64,000 bases of DNA. It comes from Ruegeria sp. ANG-R (GTDB lineage: Bacteria > Pseudomonadota > Alphaproteobacteria > Rhodobacterales > Rhodobacteraceae). Each line of letters starts with the position of its first letter. Positions within the stretch are counted from its first letter, which is position 1. Below the pieces are notes generated by a model. The model was not told the DNA's origin. It saw nothing but the letters and a program-made list of their open reading frames with translations, and searched no databases. Location of the stretch: assembly GCF_000813985.1 (NCBI RefSeq), contig NZ_JWLJ01000006.1:277168-341167 (forward strand), given 5' to 3'. Of this stretch, positions 34,167-43,707 are shown one piece after another. Position numbers and translations under genes: made by a program.

Positions 34167-35606
34167 CTACTCCGCCGCCACCCTTCGTCCGGCTGACACT
34201 TCTAACGGAAATACCTTGGCCGGGTTCAGCAGCCAGTTCGGATCGAACACATCCTTCACCGCCATCTGCGCCTCAAGATCGTGGGTCGCGTATTGGTGGT
34301 TCATAAGGTCTCGTTTTTCGATACCGACCCCATGCTCTCCGGTCAGGCAGCCACCTGCATCCACGCAGAGCTTCAGGATTTCCGCCCCGAACGCCTCACA
34401 TTTCTCAAGATCGCCGGGCTTGTTCGCATCGAACAGGATCAAGGGGTGCATGTTGCCGTCACCGGCATGGAACACGTTGCCGACGGGTAGGCCGTAGTCT
34501 TCGCTCAGTTCTCCGATCCGGCGCAGGACAAAGGGCAGCGATGACACCGGGATCGTGCCATCCAGACACATGTAATCGTTGATCTGACCCATTGCGCCAA
34601 AGGCCGATTTCCGCCCCAACCAGATGCGGGCGCTTTCGTCAGCCGACTGGCTTTCGCGCAGCTCTACCGGATTGTGGCGTTTGGCGATTTCAATGATCTT
34701 TGACAGCTGGCTGTCAATTTCGGCCTCGGACCCTTCGACTTCAACAATCAGCAAAGCCTCGCAATCGGGATAACCGGCATGGGCAAAGTTCTCGCAGGCC
34801 CGGATGCACAGTCGGTCCATAAATTCGATCGCGACCGGTAAAATGCCCGATTTGATAATGTCCGAGACACATTGACCCGCCACTTCGTTGTCATCAAACC
34901 CCATCAAAACCGGCCGAGCCCCTTCGGGTTTGCGCAAAATGCGCAGGGTCGCCTCGGTCACGACACCCAGCTGCCCTTCAGAGCCGCAGATGACGCCCAG
35001 CAAGTCCAACCCTCCAGCATCCAGATAGGCACCCCCGATTTCGACCACGCTGCCATCCATCATCACCATGGTGACGCCCATCAGGTTGTTGGTGGTCACC
35101 CCATATTTCAGGCAATGCGCCCCGCCAGAATTCATCGCGATATTCCCCGCTATGGCGCAGGCGAGCTGGGATGACGGGTCGGGGGCGTAAAAGAAATCCT
35201 CTTCCTCGACAGCGCCGGTCACGCTCAGATTGGTCCGGCCGGTTTGCACTTTGATGAACCTGTTGTCGTAGTCGACCTCCAGCACGTCATTCATCCGGGC
35301 AACACCCAGAATCACACAATCCGCTGTCGGCAAAGCACCACCCGCCAGAGACGTGCCCGCGCCGCGTGGCACTACGGGTACGTTCAGGTCATGGCAAATC
35401 CGCAGGACGTCGGATACCTGCTGTGTGGTCGAGGGCAGCACCGCCAGTAGGGGGGGGCATTTGTAGGCAGTCAACGCGTCACATTCATAAGCCCGCGTCT
35501 CAGCCTCATCGTGAATGACGGCGTCGTTGGGCAGAACCTGCTGCAGCCGCGCGACCAAAGCGCGCTTGCGCGCGATGACATCCGGATTTGGCCTGGGCAT
35601 TTCCAT
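34167..35606 (-). CDS. glcD: Glycolate oxidase catalytic subunit GlcD
   Basis: 479 aa. The FAD-binding domain includes PVVPRGAGTSLAGGALPTAD (about residues 75-94), SQLACAIAGNIAMNSGGAHC and GVICGSEGQLGVVTEATLRI. The C-terminal FAD-oxidase domain includes GNVFHAGDGNMHPLILFD and GCLTGEHGVGIEKRD. It oxidises glycolate (or D-lactate) to glyoxylate (or pyruvate). It starts just after GGAGG and a sigma70-like promoter overlapped by a palindrome. Confidence 0.95.
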   Translation of the reverse strand: MEMPRPNPDVIARKRALVARLQQVLPNDAVIHDEAETRAYECDALTAYKCPPLLAVLPSTTQQVSDVLRICHDLNVPVVPRGAGTSLAGGALPTADCVILGVARMNDVLEVDYDNRFIKVQTGRTNLSVTGAVEEEDFFYAPDPSSQLACAIAGNIAMNSGGAHCLKYGVTTNNLMGVTMVMMDGSVVEIGGAYLDAGGLDLLGVICGSEGQLGVVTEATLRILRKPEGARPVLMGFDDNEVAGQCVSDIIKSGILPVAIEFMDRLCIRACENFAHAGYPDCEALLIVEVEGSEAEIDSQLSKIIEIAKRHNPVELRESQSADESARIWLGRKSAFGAMGQINDYMCLDGTIPVSSLPFVLRRIGELSEDYGLPVGNVFHAGDGNMHPLILFDANKPGDLEKCEAFGAEILKLCVDAGGCLTGEHGVGIEKRDLMNHQYATHDLEAQMAVKDVFDPNWLLNPAKVFPLEVSAGRRVAAE

Positions 35607-35620
35607 CGCTGATCCTCCAT

Positions 35621-35657
35621 TTGGTAAAATTATATTACCAATTTATCAAGCTGGCAA
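35621..35657 (-). promoter_or_regulatory. glcDEF promoter overlapped by a palindromic operator
   Basis: On the minus strand, -35 TTGCCA (35652-35657), a 17-base spacer and a perfect -10 TATAAT (35629-35634) lie just upstream of glcD. Arms TTGGTAA and TTACCAA (35621-35627 and 35635-35641, 7-base spacer) frame the -10. A repressor bound there would block transcription. TTGGT/ACCAA arms recall GntR/FadR-type operators, but the spacing is wider. Confidence 0.72.
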
Positions 35658-35687
35658 GTTGCAACGACCGGACGTACTGTCGCGCGC

Positions 35688-36398
35688 ATGACCTGGATAG
35701 ACCGAACGCTGTTGTTTACCCCAACCGACTACGCCGCCATTCTGCTTTTGATCGCAGCCTGGCTTTTTATCAGCTGGCGGATCGAGAACCCCGCGCAGGC
35801 GCGCCCTTCGGTATCGATGATCATGGATCAATACCGCAGGGACTGGATGCGCGAGATGGTGACCCGAGAACCACGCGTTTTCGATGCGCAGGTGATTAAC
35901 GCCATGCGGCAGGGCAGCACCTTCTTTGCGTCAACCATTATGATCGCAATCGGTGGCGCACTGGCACTGCTGGGCAATACCGAGCGTCTTGCCGGAGTCG
36001 CAAAAGACCTTGCCATCGGCAGTGCACCGGCAATGGTCTGGGAGATCAAAATCCTGATTATCATCTTGTTTCTGTCAAATGCCTTCCTGAAATATGTCTG
36101 GGCCCACCGCCTGTTTGGCTATTGTGCCGTTCTGATGGCCGCCGTTCCAAATGACCCGGACGATGAGCAGGCCTATTCACGCGCCGCGCAGGCTGCCGAG
36201 ATTTGCGTGACTGCCGCGCGCAGCTTCAACCGTGCCCTGCGTGCCACCTACTTTGCGCTCGCCTCAGTCGCTTGGATTCTGGGGCCCGTGGCCCTGATGC
36301 TGGGAACCGCGATTACATTTGGCGTACTCTATCGAAGAGAGTTCACGTCTCATTCCAGAACGGTGCTGCTGACACAAACATCGCGCACACAGACGTGA
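35688..36398 (+). CDS. DUF599 family membrane protein
   Basis: 236 aa with about four membrane segments (residues ~12-30, 78-97, 115-135, 190-212). The family-typical segment SVSMIMDQYRRDWMREMVTR is present, as is RSFNRALRATYFALASVAWI. DUF599 proteins are common in proteobacteria with no known function. It is transcribed away from glcD with 81 bases between them. Confidence 0.8.
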   Translation: MTWIDRTLLFTPTDYAAILLLIAAWLFISWRIENPAQARPSVSMIMDQYRRDWMREMVTREPRVFDAQVINAMRQGSTFFASTIMIAIGGALALLGNTERLAGVAKDLAIGSAPAMVWEIKILIIILFLSNAFLKYVWAHRLFGYCAVLMAAVPNDPDDEQAYSRAAQAAEICVTAARSFNRALRATYFALASVAWILGPVALMLGTAITFGVLYRREFTSHSRTVLLTQTSRTQT

Positions 36399-36433
36399 AC
36401 ACCATGACAATAAACACGCACTAAGGTCCTGCC

Positions 36434-36781
36434 ATGCGATACCTGATTCTGACCGCCCTGCTGACCACCCCCGTCTTTGCGGACTCGCCCAAGATCGAGA
36501 AGGTCGCGACCTCTCAATCCGGCGACGCCTGGAGTTTCGACGTCACCATCCGCCATCCCGATACCGGATGGGATGACTATGCCGACGGCTGGCGCGTTCT
36601 GGATATGGACGGGAAAGAACTGGGTATGCGGGTCCTGCATCACCCGCATGTCGATGAGCAGCCCTTTACCCGTTCACTGGGCGGGGTTGTGATTCCGGAT
36701 GGCACCACTCAGGTGCAAATTCAGGCGCGCGACAGTGTCGGTGGTTGGAGCGAAGACACAACAGTGATCGACCTGAACTAA
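36434..36781 (+). CDS. Small secreted protein, unknown
   Basis: 115 aa with a signal peptide (MRYLILTALLTTPVFADSPK). The mature part looks like one small beta-sandwich (SGDAWSFDVTIRHPDTGWDD, ELGMRVLHHPHVDEQPFTRS, VQIQARDSVGGWSEDTTVID). It begins 35 bases after the DUF599 gene and may be co-transcribed. No function recognised. Confidence 0.72.
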   Translation: MRYLILTALLTTPVFADSPKIEKVATSQSGDAWSFDVTIRHPDTGWDDYADGWRVLDMDGKELGMRVLHHPHVDEQPFTRSLGGVVIPDGTTQVQIQARDSVGGWSEDTTVIDLN

Positions 36782-36784
36782 GGG

Positions 36785-37270
36785 TCAGAACACTCCAAGA
36801 CTCAATCCTGCAGCCAGGGCAGCACCGATCTCGCGGCATTTCTCAAGCTGCTCATCGGGAATGGTCTTTTCAGCCAGGATCGCCTCGGGTGTCTGCGCAT
36901 GGGTGCAGATGATCAACGGAGGCTGCACCTCTTTCAATCGCCAACCTGTCGCGATCCGGGCGATCTGGCGCGCCGCATTCTCTCCGTCCGAACCGGCACA
37001 CACCGTTTGAGCATAGGGACGCCCTTCGATCTTTCCCAATACGGGATAGTAACAACGATCGAAAAACTCCTTCATCAGACCCGATATTGCTGCCAGATTC
37101 TCGGGCGCGCAAAAGATATAGCCATCGGCGGCCAACATATCCTCGGGCCCGGCCTGATCAGCAGGTTTCAAGACAGTCTCGGCTTCACCCCGCGCCGCTT
37201 CAGCAGCAGCCTCAGCCATTTGCCGCGCGCCGCCCGTGCGAGAGTGATAAACGATCAGAAGCTGCGCCAT
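36785..37270 (-). CDS. Flavodoxin-fold NAD(P)H:quinone/FMN oxidoreductase-like protein
   Basis: 161 aa. The N-terminal beta1-P-loop LLIVYHSRTGGARQMAEAAA binds FMN phosphate. The segment DGYIFCAPENLAAISGLMKE is the second FMN-contacting loop. It probably carries FMN and reduces a quinone or another acceptor, but the substrate is not visible. It lies 1 base after rlmH in a leftward operon. Confidence 0.75.
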   Translation of the reverse strand: MAQLLIVYHSRTGGARQMAEAAAEAARGEAETVLKPADQAGPEDMLAADGYIFCAPENLAAISGLMKEFFDRCYYPVLGKIEGRPYAQTVCAGSDGENAARQIARIATGWRLKEVQPPLIICTHAQTPEAILAEKTIPDEQLEKCREIGAALAAGLSLGVF

Positions 37271-37271
37271 G

Positions 37272-37742
37272 TCAGACCCGGTGATAGGGGCCGCCCGACA
37301 AGATGGTTGCGGCCCGGTAAAGTTGCTCGGCCAGCATCACACGGACTAGCATATGAGGCCAGACCATCGATCCGAATGAGATGGAAAAATCGGCCTCGGC
37401 CCGCAATTCAGGGTCTATTCCGTCCGCGCCGCCGATGATCAGCGCCAAATCGTGCCGCCCGGCATCGCGCCAATTCCCAAGCTTCTGTGCAAAGTCGGGC
37501 GAGGACATCACGCGCCCGCGTTCGTCCAGCGTACAGACCACAGCGCCTTTGGGCAGCGCCTTACGCAACAGTGCGGCCTCGGCTCCCATACCTGCGTTTT
37601 TCTTGTCCTCAACCTCGATCACCCGTGCGGGACCAAGGCCAAGGCCTCGGCCGGTCCGGTCAAATCGGGTCAGATAGTCATCAAGCAGGGATTTCTCCGG
37701 TCCGGCGCGCAATCGCCCGACCGCAACGATGCTGATACGCAT
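37272..37742 (-). CDS. rlmH: 23S rRNA pseudouridine-1915 N3-methyltransferase RlmH
   Basis: 156 aa, normal SPOUT family length. Signature segments are [20 protein letters not shown] and [20 protein letters not shown], ending [12 protein letters not shown], whose C-terminal Tyr-His contacts the ribosome. It methylates pseudouridine 1915 in helix 69. It follows rsfS, the usual order. Confidence 0.96.
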   Translation of the reverse strand: MRISIVAVGRLRAGPEKSLLDDYLTRFDRTGRGLGLGPARVIEVEDKKNAGMGAEAALLRKALPKGAVVCTLDERGRVMSSPDFAQKLGNWRDAGRHDLALIIGGADGIDPELRAEADFSISFGSMVWPHMLVRVMLAEQLYRAATILSGGPYHRV

Positions 37743-37786
37743 GTCTCTCTCGCCTCCGGTCCCTCAATACGGGCCGGGATGGCGCC

Positions 37787-38146
37787 TCAGTTGGCTGAGG
37801 CGCTGCCGCCCTGAGGCAGCCACATCTTTTCCAGCTGATAGAATTCACGCACTTCGGGGCGGAAGATATGAACGACCACGTCGCCCGTATCGATCAGCAC
37901 CCAGTCGCCGGCATCCTTGCCTTCGACCTTCGAGGTGAAACCGAATTCCTGCTTGATTCGATCTGTCAGTTTTTCCGCCATGGCCGAGACCTGACGGGTC
38001 GACCGACCCGAGGCAATCACCATGTGATCCGCGACGGACGACTTGCCCTGCAGATTGATCTGCACGACATCTTCGGCCTTGTCATCGGAAAGTGAGGAAA
38101 GGATACGTTCAAGCAGCTTATCGCTGATTGACTGAGAGTGGGCCAT
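37787..38146 (-). CDS. rsfS: Ribosomal silencing factor RsfS
   Basis: 119 aa from ATG 38146 (MAHSQSISDKLLERILSSLS); a start 27 bases upstream is possible. The motif DHMVIASGRSTRQVSAMAEK and EGKDAGDWVLIDTGDVVVHI are RsfS signatures. It binds L14 and blocks subunit joining under starvation. Paired with rlmH as in most bacteria. Confidence 0.95.
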   Translation of the reverse strand: MAHSQSISDKLLERILSSLSDDKAEDVVQINLQGKSSVADHMVIASGRSTRQVSAMAEKLTDRIKQEFGFTSKVEGKDAGDWVLIDTGDVVVHIFRPEVREFYQLEKMWLPQGGSASAN

Positions 38147-38228
38147 TACACCGGCCCCATCATCGGCGGGCAAACCCGCCTGTGTATGTAGAGACAGGAC
38201 ATAGTCCTCCTTTGCTGCGCGCCGTGAA

Positions 38229-38244
38229 ACCCCGGCGCCGGGGT
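38229..38244. terminator. 16-bp perfect palindrome between mscS and rsfS
   Basis: ACCCCGGCGCCGGGGT lies about 65 bases after the mscS stop (minus strand), followed on that strand by TTTC. It may terminate mscS or sit in the rsfS leader. The U tract is short. Confidence 0.4.
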
Positions 38245-38310
38245 ACTAATAAGGTAGCAAGGGGATTGCAACATTTCAATGAATGGGCAGAGGGCACGCC
38301 CCACATACGC

Positions 38311-39660
38311 TCACTCTTTGGAGAGATGTTGCACCTCAGTGTCGCCCAATACGCGAATTTCACGCTGCGGGAAGGGGATTGAGATACCTTCGGCCTTGAA
38401 CGCATCCCACAGCGCCAGAAAGACATTGCCCCGGATGTTGGTCAGACCTTTGTTCGGATCGCTGATCCAGAAGCGCAGCACATAGTCCACACTGCTGTCA
38501 CCAAACCCGGTGATATGACAGACGGGTTCATGTTTACCGCCACTCAACACGCGGCCAACCGTTTTGACGGCTCGGATCGCTGTCGCGCGGACGTTGTGCG
38601 GGTCGTCGTCATAGCTGGTGCCGAAATCCAGATCGAGCCTTACGAAACGGTCGGAATGCGACCAGTTGACCACCTGATTGGTGATCAGGTCCTCGTTCGG
38701 GATCAGGTATTCCCGCCCATCCCGCGTAACGACCGAAACATATCGCGCGCCCAGCGCATTGATCCAGCCGAAGGTATCCCCCAGCGAGATCACATCACCC
38801 GGTTTGATCGACCGGTCCATGAGGATGATGATGCCCGAAATCAGGTTCGAGACCACTTTTTGCAGCCCGAAACCGATCCCCACGCCGATCGCACCGGACA
38901 GCAGCGCGATGCCCGTCAGGTCGAACCCAAGCGTACGGATCGCGGCCATGAAAACCGCGCCATACAACAGGACCTGAATGCCCTTGGCCAACAGCACCTG
39001 CATCGATGGCGTGATGTCATCATTTCTTTTGAGGCCCCGTTCCGCCGCGCGCGTTCCGATCCGGGCCAGAGTCAGCAATACACCGATCAGCAGGACAGCT
39101 TTGATGATCCCAAGGAATGACAAATGAAGGTCACCGATGGTAATCGCTACACCATCGAGAAATTCGGCCACATCATCTGTCAGCCCCAAAGCGATCAATG
39201 TTGCGTAAATCCACATCGACCACTTGAAAATCTGCCGCAATGTTCGGTTGCGCACCAGCCGCGACACCAAAGCGATGGCAAGCCATGCGGCAGCCAGAGT
39301 CGCTATGACGCCGATGATATAGCTGTGAGAGGGCCAGGTCGTGTTTTGCATCACCCAGTAGAGCAACCAGGACATCAGCACGAAATAGACCAGCGTCAGG
39401 CGCCGCATCAGTTGGATCAGGATGCGCAGCCGCCATTTCGGCCATCCCGTGCGCGCACGGGCCCATGACTCCCAGCGGTTTTGGGTCAGGAATTTCAGCG
39501 AAAAGGCCAGAACCCATAAAATCAGGATGATGATCAGTTGGTATTGCCGCCAGCCCGGCGTGACGATCAGCTCGATCAGGTTCTCAAACTGCGCTGAAAA
39601 GGCCGCCGTCATGTTTGCGTAAAGCTCGGACAGCGTTTCCGGTAGCAAATCCTGGTTCAT
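38311..39660 (-). CDS. MscS-family mechanosensitive channel
   Basis: 449 aa from ATG 39660 (MNQDLLPETLSELYANMTAA); MVKLAS 18 bases upstream is an alternative. It has an N-terminal set of about four helices, then the MscS pore and beta domain: GIALLSGAIGVGIGFGLQKV, SNLISGIIILMDRSIKPGDV and YLIPNEDLITNQVVNWSHSD. It is larger than E. coli MscS and resembles the YbdG/YnaI subgroup. It releases solutes on hypo-osmotic shock. Confidence 0.9.
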   Translation of the reverse strand: MNQDLLPETLSELYANMTAAFSAQFENLIELIVTPGWRQYQLIIILILWVLAFSLKFLTQNRWESWARARTGWPKWRLRILIQLMRRLTLVYFVLMSWLLYWVMQNTTWPSHSYIIGVIATLAAAWLAIALVSRLVRNRTLRQIFKWSMWIYATLIALGLTDDVAEFLDGVAITIGDLHLSFLGIIKAVLLIGVLLTLARIGTRAAERGLKRNDDITPSMQVLLAKGIQVLLYGAVFMAAIRTLGFDLTGIALLSGAIGVGIGFGLQKVVSNLISGIIILMDRSIKPGDVISLGDTFGWINALGARYVSVVTRDGREYLIPNEDLITNQVVNWSHSDRFVRLDLDFGTSYDDDPHNVRATAIRAVKTVGRVLSGGKHEPVCHITGFGDSSVDYVLRFWISDPNKGLTNIRGNVFLALWDAFKAEGISIPFPQREIRVLGDTEVQHLSKE

Positions 39661-39751
39661 GCTTGCCAGCTTGACCATCCGCGTGAAGGGATGCAAGCCC
39701 GCAGCCGGATTGAACCTTGATTGACGGCCAACCCCGTTATATCTGGGGCGC

Positions 39752-39859
39752 ATGAGACTCAATGTGGCCCAAGAACAGAATCTAGAAGACCGCGCGCGGT
39801 TGCGTGAACGGTTCTTTGGGGCTGCCCGCACGGTTCTGGCCCGCCTATCCGCGGCCTAA
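39752..39859 (+). CDS. 35-codon ORF before leuC, possible leader peptide
   Basis: ATG 39752 to TAA 39859. It encodes [20 protein letters not shown] followed by [15 protein letters not shown]. Five of 35 codons are Leu (two the rare CTA), Arg is also frequent. It ends 43 bases before the leuC start. A leader in a leucine-responsive switch is possible, but the Leu codons are scattered rather than clustered. Confidence 0.35.
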   Translation: MRLNVAQEQNLEDRARLRERFFGAARTVLARLSAA

Positions 39860-39902
39860 GCCACCTCGCCAGCTATTTCTCATTACATACGGGAGAGGAC
39901 CG

Positions 39903-41306
39903 ATGTCCCCCAAAACACTCTATGACAAGATCTGGGATGCCCATGTCGCGCACGAAGCCGATGATGGCACCTGCCTGCTGTATATCGACCGCCACCTGGT
40001 GCACGAAGTAACCAGCCCGCAAGCCTTCGAAGGTCTGCGTATGGCCGGTCGTCAGGTGCGTGCACCGGAAAAGACCATCGCTGTGCCGGATCACAACGTG
40101 CCCACCACACCGGACCGCGTAAACGGGATTGAGAACCCGGAATCGCGCATTCAGGTCGAAGCGCTGGACAAGAACGCCAAGGATTTTGGTATTCACTACT
40201 ACCCGGTGAATGATGTTCGTCAGGGCATCGTTCATATCGTCGGCCCCGAGCAAGGCTGGACCCTGCCGGGCATGACCGTTGTCTGCGGCGATAGCCACAC
40301 GGCCACCCATGGCGCGTTTGGCGCTCTGGCGCATGGCATCGGCACGTCCGAGGTTGAGCATGTTCTTGCGACGCAGACGCTGATCCAGAAGAAATCCAAG
40401 AACATGAAGGTGGAAATCACCGGCAAATTGCAGCCGGGCGTGACCGCCAAGGATATCACTCTGGCCGTGATCGGTGAGACGGGCACAGCGGGCGGCACCG
40501 GCTATGTCATCGAATATTGCGGTGAAGCAATTCGTGACCTGTCGATGGAAGGCCGTATGACCGTCTGCAACATGGCAATCGAAGGCGGCGCACGCGCTGG
40601 CCTGATCGCACCGGACGAGACCACCTTTGAATACGTCAAAGGACGCCCGCACGCGCCCAAAGGTGCACAGTGGGAAGCGGCTCTGAGCTGGTGGAAAACG
40701 CTCTATACAGACGAAGACGCGCATTTCGACAAGGTTATCACCCTGCGCGGCGAAGACATCGCGCCGGTGGTGACATGGGGCACCAGCCCCGAGGATGTAC
40801 TGCCGATCACCGCGACGGTCCCTCAGCCCGAGGACTTCGAAGGTGGTAAAGTCGAAGCGGCCCGCCGGTCTATCGAATATATGGGTCTGGAAGCCGGACA
40901 GAAGCTGAGCGATGTGGAAATCGACACAGTGTTTATCGGGTCCTGCACCAACGGGCGCATCGAAGACCTGCGTGCTGCAGCTGAAATCCTGAAAGGCAAA
41001 AAGATCAAGGACGGGATGCGTGCCATGGTCGTGCCCGGCTCGGGGCTGGTGCGTGCACAGGCCGAAGAGGAAGGCCTGGCCGAGATCTTCAAGGACGCCG
41101 GGTTCGAATGGCGTCTGGCGGGATGCTCGATGTGTCTGGCGATGAACCCCGATCAGTTGCAACCGGGTGAGCGCTGTGCCGCGACCTCGAACCGCAACTT
41201 CGAAGGGCGTCAGGGACGCGGCGGACGCACCCATCTGCTGAGCCCCGCGATGGCTGCCGCGGCGGCAATCACAGGACGGCTGACAGACGTGCGTGAATTG
41301 ATGTAA
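39903..41306 (+). CDS. leuC: 3-isopropylmalate dehydratase large subunit LeuC
   Basis: 467 aa. ATG 39903 follows GGGAGAGGACC. Aconitase-family motifs are [20 protein letters not shown], the cluster Cys in [20 protein letters not shown] and the Cys pair in [17 protein letters not shown]. The [4Fe-4S] enzyme isomerises 2- to 3-isopropylmalate in leucine synthesis with LeuD. leuD follows after one intervening gene. Confidence 0.97.
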   Translation: MSPKTLYDKIWDAHVAHEADDGTCLLYIDRHLVHEVTSPQAFEGLRMAGRQVRAPEKTIAVPDHNVPTTPDRVNGIENPESRIQVEALDKNAKDFGIHYYPVNDVRQGIVHIVGPEQGWTLPGMTVVCGDSHTATHGAFGALAHGIGTSEVEHVLATQTLIQKKSKNMKVEITGKLQPGVTAKDITLAVIGETGTAGGTGYVIEYCGEAIRDLSMEGRMTVCNMAIEGGARAGLIAPDETTFEYVKGRPHAPKGAQWEAALSWWKTLYTDEDAHFDKVITLRGEDIAPVVTWGTSPEDVLPITATVPQPEDFEGGKVEAARRSIEYMGLEAGQKLSDVEIDTVFIGSCTNGRIEDLRAAAEILKGKKIKDGMRAMVVPGSGLVRAQAEEEGLAEIFKDAGFEWRLAGCSMCLAMNPDQLQPGERCAATSNRNFEGRQGRGGRTHLLSPAMAAAAAITGRLTDVRELM

Positions 41307-41343
41307 GGTCCGCTCATATCTAGATATTTGAGGGATCAAAAAC

Positions 41344-41898
41344 ATGAGTGACTGGATCAAATGGCTTGCGCTGGGACTGCTGTCCATTGCGTTTGGCGTC
41401 TTTGCGCTGGGGAACGCTATTGCGGCCTCACTTGCCGTGACGGTGGTAACAGGTGTGCTGCTGCTTATTGCGGGCGCATTTCAGGTCGTCGGCGGTTTTA
41501 CCGTTGAAGGCGCCGGCAACAAGATACTGTCGCTCATCATGGGTGCGGTCATGCTGTTTCTGGGCTGGTCCTTTCTGGATCACCCGCTGCAAGGCACGCT
41601 GACGCTGGCGACCGTGATGCTGATCCTGTTCATGGCAGGCGGCATCGCGCGGATCATTCTGTCGTTCCAGATGAAAGGAACGCAGTTTTTCTGGCCCACA
41701 ATAATCTCGGGCATCTTGTCGATCGTCCTCGCCGGTATCATCTGGACCTATGTGGGGCAGGAACCGCAGGCTTTGCTGAGCATCCTGGGGATCTTCCTGG
41801 GCATTGAGATGCTGTTCAACGGGTTCGGATTGGTCTTCATGGCGTTCTTTGTCAGGAACGCACCCAAAGACGAAACAACAGAAGCGAAAGAAGCTTAA
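41344..41898 (+). CDS. HdeD/DUF308-like membrane protein
   Basis: 184 aa with about six short membrane helices in repeated pairs (LALGLLSIAFGVFALGNAIA, TVVTGVLLLIAGAFQVVGGF, IISGILSIVLAGIIWTYVGQ), typical of the HdeD family (acid-resistance membrane proteins; function unclear). It sits between leuC and leuD with gaps of 37 and 42 bases, probably in the same transcript. Its relation to leucine synthesis is not obvious. Confidence 0.8.
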   Translation: MSDWIKWLALGLLSIAFGVFALGNAIAASLAVTVVTGVLLLIAGAFQVVGGFTVEGAGNKILSLIMGAVMLFLGWSFLDHPLQGTLTLATVMLILFMAGGIARIILSFQMKGTQFFWPTIISGILSIVLAGIIWTYVGQEPQALLSILGIFLGIEMLFNGFGLVFMAFFVRNAPKDETTEAKEA

Positions 41899-41940
41899 AC
41901 GCGAGGCACGGGCGCGGCCCTACCCCGCAGGAGTGTAGAC

Positions 41941-42546
41941 ATGGAAAAGTTTGACAAAGTCCACGGGGTGGCCGCCCCAATGCCGCTGATCAATATCGAC
42001 ACCGATATGATCATTCCCAAAGTGCATCTGAAAACCATCAAACGATCCGGCCTTGGCGTCGTACTGTTTGACGAGATGCGCTATCACGATGACGGGCAGG
42101 AGAACGATGACTTCGTTCTCAACAAGCCAGCCTATCGTCAGACGGAGATTCTGGTCGCAGGCGACAATTTCGGCTGCGGTTCGTCACGTGAACACGCCCC
42201 TTGGGCAATCAAGGATTTCGGCATCAAGGTCGTGATCTCGACCAGCTTCGCCGACATCTTCTTCAACAACTGCTTCAAGAACGGCATCCTGCCCATCGTG
42301 GTCGAGGAAGAGCATCACGCGATCCTGATGGATGACGCGCATAAGGGCGAAAACGCCCGCATGACCGTGCATCTGGAAGATCAGCAGATCACCACATCGG
42401 ATGGTGTGGTCATCGAATTCGACATCGACCCGCACCGCAAGCATTGCTTGCTGAACGGTTTGGACGATATCGGTCTGACCATGGAAAAAGATCACCACAT
42501 CGACAAGTTCGAGGATCACGCAAGCCAGGCACGCCCCTGGGTATGA
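41941..42546 (+). CDS. leuD: 3-isopropylmalate dehydratase small subunit LeuD
   Basis: 201 aa. Motifs include [40 protein letters not shown] and [20 protein letters not shown]. It completes the LeuCD enzyme. Full length. Confidence 0.97.
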   Translation: MEKFDKVHGVAAPMPLINIDTDMIIPKVHLKTIKRSGLGVVLFDEMRYHDDGQENDDFVLNKPAYRQTEILVAGDNFGCGSSREHAPWAIKDFGIKVVISTSFADIFFNNCFKNGILPIVVEEEHHAILMDDAHKGENARMTVHLEDQQITTSDGVVIEFDIDPHRKHCLLNGLDDIGLTMEKDHHIDKFEDHASQARPWV

Positions 42547-42876
42547 TTCCGGGGACGAATCTGTTGATACTCAACCAGACGGGGTCGCAAGAGCGGCCTC
42601 GTTCGCATTTTTGGGGTTGATTTTTCCGAAACCACTACATTTAGGTCTCATTTTGAGATACACGTCGGATTTGCGTCAAAAATGATGCAATCCCGCACCA
42701 GTTGCGCCATCATTTTGCCCGAAATTCCATGTTTTCTGCACATCGACTTGAGCGAAATACCGCTTATCGGCAAAGTTGGCTCCCATGAGGTAACCGCCAA
42801 TGAACGAGCGGTGAGCACAAGTTGGACGATAAGTCGACATAGAATCGACTACGCCGGTTTGGAAAGGGTTCGGATT
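42547..42876. other. 330-base gap between leuD and a membrane protein
   Basis: Less GC-rich than its neighbours. A frame open from 42682 continues into the next gene, but its first 65 codons have no domain and no ribosome site. No convincing terminator or promoter seen. Confidence 0.4.
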
Positions 42877-43707
42877 GTGATTGCACGCACAACGGGGGCG
42901 GCGATACGTGGATTATTGGTGGCACTGATGGTGCTTACCCCCGCGTTGTACCTGCCTACATCGACGTCTAACGGGACTGAGATTGTCGTCTTTCTGGCGA
43001 TCCTTGCGTTCATCCTGACCTTCTCTGAATACAACTCTGCGTTTCCCAGCTTTATCGAATTCCGCGACGCTCCGCCGGTGAACAGGCTGCGCTTTGTAGG
43101 TCTCATGTCGATGGTCACCTTCCTGACACTGATCTGCAAGAACGCATATGCCCCAACCGATCTGACGGGCATATTCTATTCAATTGGCCTGATGGTCGCG
43201 AGTGTGGCTGATTTCCCCTATTCCCCGGTGCGGCTGGTGGTCCTGATGCTGCCCGGCGAAGCTGCGCAACCATTGATCGAACTTGTACGAATTTCCGCCA
43301 GTATCGCCTATGTTGCTGCGTTGGTTACCATCGCCAGCTTTGCCTATGCCGTGAAGCTGAGGGGTTGGCCGACAGGTAACGGTGCGTTCAATGTCTGGAC
43401 CAATCTGCCGCTGTTTGACCCAACCAAGGGCGGTGATGTGGTCACCCGCCTGCAGCGCGACGGACGGCTGAACATCGCAATCGGGGCCTTGCTGCCTTTC
43501 CTGATCCCCGCGCTGATCAAGCTGACGGCTGCATTCATTACCCCAATAGCACTGGGTAATCCCCAAACCTTGATCTGGACGCTGTGCGCGTGGGCCTTCC
43601 TGCCTGCCAGCATGATCATGCGCGGTATGGCAACGCTGCGAATTGCGGGCCTGATCGTCGAAAAACGCCGCGCCTATTCTACTGCCGAGACAACTCAAAT
43701 CGCATGA
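42877..43707 (+). CDS. Multi-pass membrane protein, unknown
   Basis: 276 aa from GTG 42877, chosen because GGAAAGGG lies 9 bases upstream and the hydrophobic part begins here (RGLLVALMVLTPALYLPTST). About six helices are visible, e.g. VEIVVFL-like segments near residue 40, LRFVGLMSMVTFLTLICKNA and IAYVAALVTIASFAYAVKLR. A C-terminal basic tail ends EKRRAYSTAETTQIA. Its stop overlaps the next gene (ATGA), so they are coupled. No family recognised. Confidence 0.65.
   Translation: MIARTTGAAIRGLLVALMVLTPALYLPTSTSNGTEIVVFLAILAFILTFSEYNSAFPSFIEFRDAPPVNRLRFVGLMSMVTFLTLICKNAYAPTDLTGIFYSIGLMVASVADFPYSPVRLVVLMLPGEAAQPLIELVRISASIAYVAALVTIASFAYAVKLRGWPTGNGAFNVWTNLPLFDPTKGGDVVTRLQRDGRLNIAIGALLPFLIPALIKLTAAFITPIALGNPQTLIWTLCAWAFLPASMIMRGMATLRIAGLIVEKRRAYSTAETTQIA

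Noticed and set aside
39873..41387. Long open frame (504 codons) on the minus strand opposite leuC
   Set aside because: It mirrors the leuC reading frame in GC-rich DNA; it shows no domain, and LeuC is certain.
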